This document shows positions 5,955-14,799 of a stretch of 64,000 bases of DNA, one piece after another; the first letter of the stretch is position 1, and each line of letters starts with the position of its first letter. Both the position numbers and the translations under genes were made by a program. The stretch lies in the NCBI GenBank assembly GCA_041753575.1, contig JBGSUA010000063.1, positions 1-64,000 of the forward strand, in the 5' to 3' direction. The stretch is from CG2-30-51-40 sp041753575. Lineage in GTDB: Bacteria; Desulfobacterota; DSM-4660; Desulfatiglandales; Desulfatiglandaceae. The notes beneath the pieces are model-generated. The model was given only the letters and a program-made list of their open reading frames with translations, made no database searches and had not been told where the DNA came from.

Positions 5955-8411
5955 CTAATGGGTTATGGGTACAATGTCTTGAATTTTCCCATTCTCAGCC
6001 ATCGCCTTAAGCCAGAAGGGCTCAGCTTCCTCATTTGATGAGAAAAGCTCTTCGCCCTCTTTAAGTACGAGAGCCTCCCTCAAGACATCGTCCATATTTT
6101 CTACGGTTATAATCTGGACTTTCTTGAGAATAGGTTTCGGGATCTCTTCTATATCCCTTTTGTTATCCGCGGGTATAATAACTTTGGTGACGCCTCCCCT
6201 GTGGGCGGCGAGTATCTTCTCCTTAAGTCCTCCTATAGGAAGAATCCTGCCTCTGAGGGTTATCTCTCCCGTCATAGCAAGGTCATGTACCACAGGTCTT
6301 CTTGTGAGGGCGGAGACGATAGACGTAGCAAGGGTTATCCCGGCCGAAGGTCCATCCTTGGGTATGGCGCCCTCCGGGACATGGATGTGGATGTCAATAT
6401 TCTTGTAAAAATTGTCAGGCAGGCCGAGCTGCTTGGCGCGGGAGCGAACGTAACTCAGGGCTGCTTGTCCTGATTCCTGCATCACCTCACCCAACTTTCC
6501 TGTGAGAACCAGCACGCCTTTACCGGGCATTATGGTGGTTTCAGTCTGCAAAAGCTCGCCCCCCACGTCAGTCCAGGCAAGGCCAGTGGTCACACCTATG
6601 GCGTCCTGAGTTTCCGTTCGGCCGTAACGGTATTTGGGAACTCCAAGATACCTGTGGACTGAATGAGTTGTCACTGAGATGGCGGCCTCAGGACCTGCCT
6701 TGATTACCTCTCTTGCCATCTTTCGGCATATTGAAGCTATCTCTCTTTCAAGGTTTCTAACTCCGGCCTCCTTGGTGTAATGCCTTATGATGGTGAGGAT
6801 CGCGCCTTCGGAAAAAGTAATGTTTTCCTTGTTCAGGCCGTTTTGCTCGAGCTCTTTCTTAACCAAGAACATCCTGGCTATGTTTAATTTCTCATACTCC
6901 GTATAGCCTGGAAGCCTGATTATTTCCATCCTGTCCTGCAAGGGCAGGGGGATATTGTGCAATGTGTTGGCAGTGGTGATAAAAAATACATCGGACAGAT
7001 CATAATCAAGGTCGAGGTAATGGTCGTTGAAGGCGAAGTTTTGCTCGGGATCCAAAACCTCCAGGAGCGCCGAAGATGGGTCGCCCCTGAAATCCGCGCT
7101 CATCTTGTCCACTTCATCGAGACAAAAAACAGGGTTGCTGGATTTTGCCCTTCGCAGGTATTGGATGATCTTTCCGGGAAGGGCGCCTATATAGGTTCGA
7201 CGATGTCCCCTGATTTCAGCTTCATCCCTTACTCCGCCCAGCGAAAGCCTGACGAAATTTCTTCCTGTTGTCCTTGCAACTGATTTGGCCAGAGAAGTCT
7301 TTCCCACACCGGGCGGACCAACCAGGCAAAGAATAGGTCCCTTTATCTTGTTTGTGAGCCGCTGCACCGCAAGATATTCAAGAATGCGTTCCTTGGGCTT
7401 ATCAAGGCCATAATGGTCTTCATTTAGTATTGTCTCAGCCTCGTCAATATCCAGTTTAATTTTTGTCTTTTCAAACCAGGGCAGGGATATGATCCAGTCA
7501 ATATAGTTTCGCACCACAGCGGCCTCGGCAGACATTGGCGACATCATCTTGAGCTTCTTGAATTCCTGTTTGACCCGGCTGCTCGCCTCCCCTGGAAGCC
7601 TCTTGCGTTTGATCTTTTTCTCAAGCTCGTCAAGCTCGGCCTTGAAGTCATCCTTATTGCCCATCTCCTTTTGGATGGCACGCATCTGCTCTGTGAGATA
7701 GTAATCCTTCTGGGTTTTCTCCATCTGGTTCTTGACCCGGCTTTTTAGCCGCTGTTCAAGTTGAAGGATATCTATTTCAATGCGGAGTTTTTCGAAAAGC
7801 TTCTCCAGCCTCCGGTTTATATCGTCTATCTCCAGAATTATCTGCTTATCGCTTACCTTAAGGGAGAGATGCCCTGCCACCATGTCGCCGAGCCGCACCG
7901 GGTCCTCGATGGATAGGAATGAGGCTACTATTTCAGGGCTTATCTTATTGTTGATCAGCGCGTATTCCTCAAAGCTCGAACGAATGCTCCGAACAAGCGC
8001 GTTGGTCTCAAGGTTTATCTCTCCGGTTCCCTGAACCTTGCTCACCTCCACCATGAGAAAGCCTTGAAACTCAGTAAACCTTTCAATAACTCCTCTTTCT
8101 TTTCCCTCAATCAAGGCTTTTACAGTGCCGTCGGGAAGCCTCAGAAGCTGAAGCACCGAACTTATGGTGCCGCAGAGAAAGATATCCTTTTGAGAAGGAT
8201 CGTCCACCTTGGCGCTCTTCTGGGCGGCCAGGAAGATCTCTTTCTGATGTGACATCGCGTACTCGAGGGCCTTGATGGACATCTCGCGTCCAACAAAGAG
8301 GGGTACCACCACATTGGGGAATACCACAACGTCTCTCAGAGGCAGTAAGGGATAAAACTGCTTTCCCATTATGTCGTAGGCATCATTTTCGTTTTTCTTT
8401 GTTTTTAACAT
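5955..8411 (-). CDS. lon: ATP-dependent protease Lon
   Basis: Lon is a homo-oligomeric cytoplasmic AAA+ serine protease that degrades misfolded and regulatory proteins. The 818 residues hold the full family layout: an N-terminal LAN substrate-binding domain (FYPLLPLRDVVVFPN from about 17), a coiled-coil middle, the AAA+ module with Walker A GPPGVGKTS at 365-373 and Walker B near VFCLDEVDKM, and the C-terminal protease domain. The catalytic dyad is Ser689 (PKDGPSAG) and Lys732 (GGLKEK), with the usual 43-residue spacing. The gene starts 4 bp after the clpX stop and ends the tig-clpP-clpX-lon run, so it is very likely co-transcribed. A late ATG at residue 15 is possible but has no better SD. 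Confidence 0.98.
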   Translation of the reverse strand: MLKTKKNENDAYDIMGKQFYPLLPLRDVVVFPNVVVPLFVGREMSIKALEYAMSHQKEIFLAAQKSAKVDDPSQKDIFLCGTISSVLQLLRLPDGTVKALIEGKERGVIERFTEFQGFLMVEVSKVQGTGEINLETNALVRSIRSSFEEYALINNKISPEIVASFLSIEDPVRLGDMVAGHLSLKVSDKQIILEIDDINRRLEKLFEKLRIEIDILQLEQRLKSRVKNQMEKTQKDYYLTEQMRAIQKEMGNKDDFKAELDELEKKIKRKRLPGEASSRVKQEFKKLKMMSPMSAEAAVVRNYIDWIISLPWFEKTKIKLDIDEAETILNEDHYGLDKPKERILEYLAVQRLTNKIKGPILCLVGPPGVGKTSLAKSVARTTGRNFVRLSLGGVRDEAEIRGHRRTYIGALPGKIIQYLRRAKSSNPVFCLDEVDKMSADFRGDPSSALLEVLDPEQNFAFNDHYLDLDYDLSDVFFITTANTLHNIPLPLQDRMEIIRLPGYTEYEKLNIARMFLVKKELEQNGLNKENITFSEGAILTIIRHYTKEAGVRNLEREIASICRKMAREVIKAGPEAAISVTTHSVHRYLGVPKYRYGRTETQDAIGVTTGLAWTDVGGELLQTETTIMPGKGVLVLTGKLGEVMQESGQAALSYVRSRAKQLGLPDNFYKNIDIHIHVPEGAIPKDGPSAGITLATSIVSALTRRPVVHDLAMTGEITLRGRILPIGGLKEKILAAHRGGVTKVIIPADNKRDIEEIPKPILKKVQIITVENMDDVLREALVLKEGEELFSSNEEAEPFWLKAMAENGKIQDIVPITH

Positions 8412-8415
8412 ATTC

Positions 8416-9666
8416 CTAAGCGCATTCCACCTTATTGTCGTAAACCAGAAGCGGGGAGACGCCCTTTGCGATTACCTCTTCGCCGATCAGGCACTCCCGG
8501 ATCTGTGAAAGGGAAGGGATGTCATACATCACATCCAGCATCACGTTTTCCAGTATGGCCCTTAAGCCCCTTGCCCCTGATTTACGGTTCAAGGCCTGTT
8601 TTGCCACTGCCAGGAGGGCTTCTTGTGTGAACTTGAGGTTTACTCCCTCCAGTTCAAAGAGCTTTGCATACTGCTTTGTGAGGGCATTTCTTGGTTCGGT
8701 AAGTATCCTCATAAGGGCATCGAGACTAAGGTCATCAAGGGTTGCCACAATCGGAAGACGGCCAACGAATTCAGGTATCAATCCGTATTTGATCAGGTCT
8801 TCAGGCTGAATAGCATGGATTATGCTGCCGGAATCCTTATCGGTTCCTCCCTGGATCTGAGCCTCAAAGCCCAGAGATTTATTGGCAATCCTGCTTCTAA
8901 CTATCTTGTCCAGACCGTTAAAGGTGCCGCCGCAAATGAACAGGATGTTGGTGGTATCAACTCGCACGAAGTCCTGCTGGGGATGTTTTCTCCCCCCTTT
9001 GGGCGGAATATTTGCCATGGTTCCTTCGATTATCTTGAGCAGGGCCTGCTGCACACCTTCTCCGGAAACATCTCTCGTGATACTTGGGCTGTCCGATTTT
9101 CTGGCAATCTTATCTATTTCATCAATATAGACAATTCCTTTGCACGCAGCCTCGACATCATAATCTGCTGTCTGCATTAGATTGAGGATGATGTTCTCGA
9201 CGTCCTCTCCGACATAACCGGCCTCAGTGAGGGTGGTCGCATCGGCTATGGTGAAGGGTACCTTCAGGATCTTTGCAAGCGTCTGAGCGAGTAAGGTCTT
9301 CCCTGACCCTGTGGGTCCGATCAGGAGGATGTTGCTCTTCTGAATCTCCACACCCTCCATGTCAATTTTGGTATTAATGCGTTTGTAATGGTTATGGACG
9401 GCAACTGACAGTATCTTCTTTGGTTTTTCCTGTTCTATCACGTACTGATCGAGGGTGGATTTAATGTCCGCAGGTTTGGGTAAATCATGCTTGCGTCCGC
9501 CCTCACCTTCCGTCCCATTGTCCTCTTCAATTATTTCGTTACAGAGCTGAATGCACTCATCGCATATATAAACCGAAGGCCCGGCGATGAGCTTCTTTAC
9601 CTCTTCCTGGCTCTTTCCGCAGAAAGAACACATCAGGTCGTCTCTTGAATCGCTATTCTTTGCCAT
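8416..9666 (-). CDS. clpX: ATP-dependent Clp protease ATP-binding subunit ClpX
   Basis: ClpX is the AAA+ hexameric unfoldase that recognises substrates and threads them into ClpP. The 416-residue protein opens with the C4 zinc-binding domain (Cys13, Cys16, Cys35, Cys38; CSFCGK...CDECIQLC), which dimerises and binds adaptors. The AAA+ core follows, with Walker A GPTGSGKT at 117-124, Walker B KGIVYIDEIDKI, pore loop GYVGEDVE and sensor 2 KSGARGLR near the C-terminus. Length and motifs are standard and nothing is missing. It lies 15 bp after clpP and 4 bp before lon, which is the conserved operon order. Confidence 0.98.
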   Translation of the reverse strand: MAKNSDSRDDLMCSFCGKSQEEVKKLIAGPSVYICDECIQLCNEIIEEDNGTEGEGGRKHDLPKPADIKSTLDQYVIEQEKPKKILSVAVHNHYKRINTKIDMEGVEIQKSNILLIGPTGSGKTLLAQTLAKILKVPFTIADATTLTEAGYVGEDVENIILNLMQTADYDVEAACKGIVYIDEIDKIARKSDSPSITRDVSGEGVQQALLKIIEGTMANIPPKGGRKHPQQDFVRVDTTNILFICGGTFNGLDKIVRSRIANKSLGFEAQIQGGTDKDSGSIIHAIQPEDLIKYGLIPEFVGRLPIVATLDDLSLDALMRILTEPRNALTKQYAKLFELEGVNLKFTQEALLAVAKQALNRKSGARGLRAILENVMLDVMYDIPSLSQIRECLIGEEVIAKGVSPLLVYDNKVECA

Positions 9667-9681
9667 GGTGTCCTGCCTTGA

Positions 9682-10287
9682 TTATTTTTGCTGAACTATA
9701 GCCTGCACTTCTCTTCTTGTTATAACCTTGTCAATTATGCCGTATTCCTTGGCCTCTGCGGCGCTCATAAAGAAATCTCTTTCAGTATCCTTCTTTATCC
9801 TATTAATGTCCTGCCCGGTATGCCTCGCGAGGATCTCATTAATAGTATCCCGCGTCCTCAATATTTCGCGGGCGTGTATATCAATGTCTGTTGCCTGCCC
9901 CTGTGCACCACCCATAGGCTGATGAATCATTATCCTGGTGTGGGGAAGCGCGTATCTCTTACCTTTTGCTCCGGCACCCAGGAGAAGCGCCCCCATGCTG
10001 GACGCCTGCCCCATGCATATTGTTGCAACATCCGGCTTTATATACTGTAGTGTGTCATATATCGCCAGCCCGGCGGTCACTTCACCCCCGGGGGAGTTTA
10101 CATAAAGATTGATATCTTTGTCAGGGTCCTCGGATTCGAGGAAAAGAAGCTGGGCTATAATTGTATTAGCCATGCCGTCATGAACAGGCTCCCCCAAAAA
10201 TATTATTCTTTCCTTTAAAAGTCGCGAATAAATATCATAGGCTCTTTCGCCCCTGCTTGACTGTTCGATTACTATAGGTATCAACAT
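9682..10287 (-). CDS. clpP: ATP-dependent Clp protease proteolytic subunit ClpP
   Basis: ClpP is the 14-mer serine peptidase chamber that works with ClpX. The start at 10287 (MLIPIVIEQSSRGERAYDIY) gives the canonical 201 residues. The open frame extends 24 codons upstream, but that part would overlap tig and does not look like ClpP. GAAAGG lies about 11 bp before the chosen ATG. The catalytic triad is Ser97 (GQASSMGA), His122 (MIHQP) and Asp171 (TERDFF), with the same spacing as E. coli ClpP. The gene begins 4 bp after the tig stop and is followed by clpX. Confidence 0.97.
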   Translation of the reverse strand: MLIPIVIEQSSRGERAYDIYSRLLKERIIFLGEPVHDGMANTIIAQLLFLESEDPDKDINLYVNSPGGEVTAGLAIYDTLQYIKPDVATICMGQASSMGALLLGAGAKGKRYALPHTRIMIHQPMGGAQGQATDIDIHAREILRTRDTINEILARHTGQDINRIKKDTERDFFMSAAEAKEYGIIDKVITRREVQAIVQQK

Positions 10288-10291
10288 AGGT

Positions 10292-11623
10292 TCAGTTGCC
10301 TTTCTCCTCGACTGTTCCTTCAGCGGAATTGCCGTTCTTAACCTCATGGACATTAGCATGCTGAAGGAGGTAGTTCAATGTTTTTCCTTCTCTGAGCTTT
10401 CGCCCGAAGGCTCCAAGCATACCACCCTGCGCGTAGTACTTCTTTATTTCAGAGGCTTCCTGGCCGTTCCTGGCAGCTATCATTGAAAACTCGTGATCAA
10501 TTTCCTCTTGATCCACGTCAATTTTTTCCCTGGAGGATATCTCTTCAATAATGAGCATCTCCTTGACCCGCTTTTCGGAAACCGGTCTCATCTCCTCCCA
10601 GAGCTTTTCCCTTGAAACTCCAAGTTTTTCAAGTGTCGCGCCGCTCCTGGTGATGTTTGATGTGATCTCTTCAACCGCAGATGAATTCTCGGCATCAACC
10701 AGTATGCCCGGAAGCGGCATATCAACTCCCCGACATATCTTATCGAGTATTGCTCTCTTGGCCTGAAGCTCCGATCTCTTTCCCGCCTGTTCAAGAAGTT
10801 CGTTTTTGACGGCAGTCCTGAACTCCTCCACCGTTTTTGGCTCGGCATTAAGCCCTTGCACAAACTCATCATTAAGCTCGGTGAGTTGCAACTCCTTGAC
10901 GTCCTGCACTTCGACCTTGAAAAGAACTTTCTTGCCGGCAAAGGCCGGCCTGTTGAAGGTGTTTTCAAACTCAACAGTAAAGTCTTTCTTTTCACCCTTT
11001 CCCGCGCCAATTAAAGCATCCTCAAATGCGGGGTGAAACTCAGCGCTACCCAGGTGCAAGAGCATATTTTTGGCCTGCATATCCATCAGGGGTTTTTCAT
11101 TTTCATAACCCTGATATTCAATCAGCAAAAAGTCCCCTTTCTGTGAAGGCCGGGCAGCCTCGACAGATATAAGTTTACCGTGGCTTTCTCTAATTAGTGT
11201 TATCTGTCTTTCTACGTCCTCCTCAGATACGGATATGGGCTGCTTTTCCACCTCAATTCCCATGTAATCTCCGATAACGAAGGACGGATATACGTCCATC
11301 ATGGCGGTATAATTAAAATTATGAGTCCCGCTGAAAACGCTCTTTTCAAGGACAGGCATCGTAAGAGGTTTGACTTGTGCGTCCTCAATGGCCTTGGGAA
11401 GGGTCTCTGTGACCAGGTTCCTGCCTAAGTCTTCCCTTATCCTTTCTCCATAATAAGACTCAATAACATTCTTGGGGGCTTTACCCGGCCTGAATCCTGG
11501 AATGCGCAACGAGTTGGCCGCATCTTTAAAGGCCTTTTCCATTCTCGGGCCGACTTCCTCTGGGGTCATCTCAACTATGAGTCTTTTCTTAGTTGGATTT
11601 ATTTCTTCAAGACTTACCTTCAT
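10292..11623 (-). CDS. tig: Trigger factor, ribosome-associated chaperone and prolyl isomerase
   Basis: Trigger factor docks at the ribosomal tunnel exit and shields nascent chains. The 443-residue product has the three-part family layout. An N-terminal ribosome-binding domain contains the signature GFRPGKAPKNVIESYYG at about 43-59. A central FKBP-like domain of about 100 residues runs from about 155 (GDFLLIEYQGYENEKPLMD), and a long helical C-terminal chaperone domain follows. It is the first gene of the minus-strand tig-clpP-clpX-lon cluster and its promoter should lie in 11624-11760. The C-terminal tail is short and acidic. No oddities were seen. Confidence 0.97.
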   Translation of the reverse strand: MKVSLEEINPTKKRLIVEMTPEEVGPRMEKAFKDAANSLRIPGFRPGKAPKNVIESYYGERIREDLGRNLVTETLPKAIEDAQVKPLTMPVLEKSVFSGTHNFNYTAMMDVYPSFVIGDYMGIEVEKQPISVSEEDVERQITLIRESHGKLISVEAARPSQKGDFLLIEYQGYENEKPLMDMQAKNMLLHLGSAEFHPAFEDALIGAGKGEKKDFTVEFENTFNRPAFAGKKVLFKVEVQDVKELQLTELNDEFVQGLNAEPKTVEEFRTAVKNELLEQAGKRSELQAKRAILDKICRGVDMPLPGILVDAENSSAVEEITSNITRSGATLEKLGVSREKLWEEMRPVSEKRVKEMLIIEEISSREKIDVDQEEIDHEFSMIAARNGQEASEIKKYYAQGGMLGAFGRKLREGKTLNYLLQHANVHEVKNGNSAEGTVEEKGN

Positions 11624-12286
11624 TGATCTCCTCTCTATTTGCCAGTAGGCTCTCTTTCTGATCGCACAACTGAGCTGGCGTCAAATAAGACCGTCCCCCC
11701 TTATAGATGAATTAATCCAAATGTAAGGACGGGTGGCGGGGTTTCAAGTTACAATATCGGCCGATAAGCCGGCAAACTTTAATCCCCTAAGCACTAAGGG
11801 GCGCCCCTGAGCAGGCCGGGCTTTTTTTTGCCGCATCTTATGGAAAAGATTACACGGAGTCAACAGGATTAAATCGTATCATCATGAATTAGCGTCAATT
11901 TGTTATCCGGCCGATATTACGTCTCTGTTCTTCGTTGCAAGGCTGCCGATGCTGCTTAAGCCTCAGCCGTTCAGTGGGTTCTCTATCCTTAATCGCTCCG
12001 CCTATTTTTTTTGCGGTTTATTGGGTTCACCCAGGTGTTGTGTTCAAAGGATGTTCTTTTTATGACCCCTTCTAGCGTGAAACTTATGGTTTGAAGGAAG
12101 CTGGCGTTTACCTCGTACACAAACTTTTTGCTTTGCGGGAGGGATTCCCACTCTCTGCAATACCAACAAGGATCAAATAGATGAAGAAGGCTCATTTTTC
12201 TTGACACACAAGCCGCACGCTCTTTATTCTCACAAGAAGAAAGCGGCGTCTCTATAAACCTCATAACAAATCTAGGAGAAGAAAGG
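11624..12286. other. Intergenic region between divergent tig and the cytidylate-kinase-like gene
   Basis: These 663 bp must hold the promoters of tig (minus) and of the kinase-like gene (plus). The visible structures are a 12-bp palindrome TATCGGCCGATA near 11755, a related CCGGCCGATAT at about 11908, and an orphan hairpin plus T-run at 11766-11829 on the plus strand. A minus-strand frame at 11989-12303 overlaps the kinase start and shows no protein-like features. No other gene was recognised. Confidence 0.5.
11766..11829 (+). terminator. Orphan intrinsic terminator, possible end of a small RNA
   Basis: AAGCCGGC (11766-11773) pairs with GCCGGGCTT (11815-11823, one bulge) around an inner CCCCT/AGGGG hairpin, and eight T follow at 11822-11829. 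No plus-strand gene lies upstream; tig, clpP, clpX and lon are all on the other strand. It either ends an unannotated short plus-strand transcript or stops antisense transcription out of the tig region. Confidence 0.45.
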
Positions 12287-12913
12287 ATGGCAGCAATAAC
12301 CATATCCCGGCAGTTCGGATCAGGCGGAAGGAGCCTTGGTGAAAAGCTATGTGAGCGGTTTGGATTTCATCTTGTGGACGAGTTCGCGATTGATGAGCTT
12401 GCCAAAGCGGCCAAGGTGAAAGGAGAATGGCTGAAGGCCGTTGAAAAGGAGGCATCTAATAAGATTCTGGGGTTTATATCGAGCGTTGTGTCCAGCGGCC
12501 TGATTTACAGGAATCCCGCCATGCCCGGGGAGGATTACGAACGTAAGCGATATATTAAATTTTTAAGTAAAATCATGAGTGCCATGGCTGATGACGGAAA
12601 TTATGTCATTCTTGGCCGAGGCTCTCAGTTGGTCCTCAGCGACCATCCAAAGGCCTTCCATGTGCTTCTGGTAAGCGAGTACAAAGACAGGGTGCGGTTC
12701 ATGGTGGAGCGATACAAGATATCTGGGGAGGAAGCGGAGAAGATAATCAAAAACAAAGAAAATCAGCGCGCATGTGTCGCCTCTAAAATATTCGGTGTGG
12801 AGATTGATAACCCCGGCCTCTATCACATCGCGCTTAACACAAGCCGTGTGCCTTTTGAATGGGCATTTGAATCTGTCGCGGGGCTATTCTCGCGCTTTCT
12901 CGAGAGGCTATAA
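12287..12913 (+). CDS. Cytidylate kinase-like family protein
   Basis: The 208-residue protein belongs to the Cytidylate_kin2 group, P-loop kinases related to CMP kinase whose true substrate is generally unknown. The N-terminus carries a modified P-loop (ITISRQFGSGGRSLGEKLCE), followed by FHLVDEFAIDELAK and the core signature NYVILGRGSQLVL, then a lid region rich in Arg/Lys (RVRFMVERYKISGEEAEKII). AAAGG lies just before the ATG. It is monocistronic, and its 3' end overlaps the convergent 5'-nucleotidase gene by 91 bp. The specific nucleotide substrate cannot be read from the sequence. Confidence 0.88.
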   Translation: MAAITISRQFGSGGRSLGEKLCERFGFHLVDEFAIDELAKAAKVKGEWLKAVEKEASNKILGFISSVVSSGLIYRNPAMPGEDYERKRYIKFLSKIMSAMADDGNYVILGRGSQLVLSDHPKAFHVLLVSEYKDRVRFMVERYKISGEEAEKIIKNKENQRACVASKIFGVEIDNPGLYHIALNTSRVPFEWAFESVAGLFSRFLERL

Positions 12914-14562
12914 CTATCCCGATGGAGGTTTTGAAGGAAAAGCTCATCTGATTTCAGCAATGGCGAAGTCAAGCTTTCCATCAAGTTTTCCAACAAGCCG
13001 ATCTCAATCCTTTTTTCCAGGACCGGCGCCGGACGGTTTTTCACTCTGGAGATATACTCTATCAGCGAATCCCGTTGAAGGATTGAGGTGTCATATCTTT
13101 CAACGGCTTGAAGAAACATCCGATATCTATCGCCTCCATCGGCCAGATATGAATTCGTTGCAATGGAATATATCTTATTAGGGTCAATCGCGCTGCCGTT
13201 GATGGTCACCTGATAGCTTCTTTCAGCCCCTGAGCTTATCATGAGGCGGACCCCCTTAGATAGCTGAGGGAATGCGCCGCTCCCTTTTGATACGGAGGCG
13301 GCATGTTCGAAGAGCCCTGCTACCTGTTCTCCCTTTAACTTGACCACCACCACGGTGTTATCAAAAGGAAGGATTTCGTAGATCCTTTTCTTGGTAATAT
13401 CACCTCCGGGCAAGGGAGCCCTTATGCCTCCTCCGTTATGAAGAGCAAAATCAGGATGCAGATCTCTTGCAAGCCACAGCATGGAGTCTGCGATCAGATT
13501 ACCAAGCTCGCATTCCTGACTCCTTGATGTCTCAATAGGAAAATGGCCTTCAGCGAAACCGATTACTTCCGATAGGCTCCTTTCCACCTTATCGGCAAAG
13601 GGAGAAAGGATCTCCTCCAGGAAAGGATCGTCTTTCAGTTGCGCCGGAAGACCGGTAAAAAAACAACCCTTCCCGGGAACAAATAATGGCTCTGACGATA
13701 CGGGGACTGATATCCATTCGAAAGACTTAAGACTGCCCTGATCAATCGTCATGCATCCGATTCCAACCTTCATGCCCCATTTGGAGGCCTGAACTATGGG
13801 GGTGCCGTTGATATAGAGAGGTTCTTTGAGATCCGTATGGCTGTGTCCGTCAATTATTAAATCAATGCCCCTTACATTGGATGCGAGTCTCTTCGATCCC
13901 CTTGAATTGTCATTCCAGATGCCGAGATGGACAAGCGCTATTACTATATCCGCCTTTGTCCTGAGTTGATCTACAGCATCCTGTGCCGACCTCAATTCAT
14001 CCTCAAATACGACGTCTCGTACGTGCTGCGGATTCCCGATGGCCTCGGTTTCTTTTAGGGTAAGACCGAAAATCCCTATCCGCATGCCTTCGAAGACCTT
14101 AATAATATAAGGGCTTAGGAGGCGTTCTCCTTCTCTTGTGCGGACATTAGCTGAAATAAACGGAAATGCAGCAAGCCTCTGTTGTGTCTTGAGCATCTCC
14201 AGAGGATTGTCGAACTCGTGGTTTCCGAGGGTCATGGCATCATAGCCTATATAGTTGAGACCCAGGATATCGGGAGCAGCCTTGAAAACATTGGACTCAG
14301 GAGTGCCTGTGTTGAGGTCTCCGGCATCAAGGACCAGGACGTTTTTATGTCTGCTTCTCACCTCTTGAACGAGATTGGCTATGGCAGGGAGTCCCCCAAC
14401 CTTCCTGGTTCCGATGTGAGAGAACTTTAGTGGGTGGCCGTGCAGGTCGTTTGTATGGATTATGATAAGCCTCTGCTCAACGGCCTCAGCCTTGGGAAGG
14501 AATAGAAGACTCAGGGCCAGAATGATTATTGATAATCTGATAAAGCGATAAGATTTTTTCAT
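12823..14562 (-). CDS. Periplasmic 5'-nucleotidase / UDP-sugar hydrolase family protein (UshA-like)
   Basis: This enzyme hydrolyses extracellular nucleotides for salvage. A clear Sec signal peptide (KKSYRFIRLSIIILALSLLF, cleavage near AEA) leads into a metallophosphatase domain with the metal ligands of HTNDLHGH, LVLDAGDLNTG and TLGNHEFD, then VHLGIWND and DGHSHTDL. The C-terminal 5'-nucleotidase domain (from about 340) holds ADSMLWLARDLHPDFALHNG and a substrate-binding stretch ending YLADGGDRYRMF. At 579 residues the length is slightly above typical because of about 60 polar C-terminal residues after KRIEIG. Those residues are encoded antisense to the end of the kinase-like gene, so the true family domain may end near residue 520. 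Confidence 0.92.
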   Translation of the reverse strand: MKKSYRFIRLSIIILALSLLFLPKAEAVEQRLIIIHTNDLHGHPLKFSHIGTRKVGGLPAIANLVQEVRSRHKNVLVLDAGDLNTGTPESNVFKAAPDILGLNYIGYDAMTLGNHEFDNPLEMLKTQQRLAAFPFISANVRTREGERLLSPYIIKVFEGMRIGIFGLTLKETEAIGNPQHVRDVVFEDELRSAQDAVDQLRTKADIVIALVHLGIWNDNSRGSKRLASNVRGIDLIIDGHSHTDLKEPLYINGTPIVQASKWGMKVGIGCMTIDQGSLKSFEWISVPVSSEPLFVPGKGCFFTGLPAQLKDDPFLEEILSPFADKVERSLSEVIGFAEGHFPIETSRSQECELGNLIADSMLWLARDLHPDFALHNGGGIRAPLPGGDITKKRIYEILPFDNTVVVVKLKGEQVAGLFEHAASVSKGSGAFPQLSKGVRLMISSGAERSYQVTINGSAIDPNKIYSIATNSYLADGGDRYRMFLQAVERYDTSILQRDSLIEYISRVKNRPAPVLEKRIEIGLLENLMESLTSPLLKSDELFLQNLHRDSYSLSRKRENSPATDSNAHSKGTRLVLSAM

Positions 14563-14799
14563 TACTAAACCTGTCAGACCGGGAAATCAAAGAAATGGTT
14601 TTGGATAAGACGGTGCATTTCTTATAATGAAATACCAAGGGCTCTTAATCACGTCAAGCTCGATGACTGATTACCGGCGCGGTTTGACCGGGTGCCGTAT
14701 TTTGCCGATAATCAGGAAAAGTAAGCAATTGCCTTGCTATTGTGGTTACTAGCCGTCCTTAAGGCGAATCCCGGATGAGGTCCGGGGAAGGAGGATTCA

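Noticed and set aside
11766..11829. Possible c-di-GMP-type riboswitch (GGCAAAC and GCCGGG pieces)
   Set aside because: The order and pairing do not match the known aptamer and no gene follows at the right distance. It is kept only as an orphan terminator.
11989..12303. Minus-strand open frame upstream of the kinase-like gene
   Set aside because: It overlaps the kinase start and has no SD, domain or compositional support.
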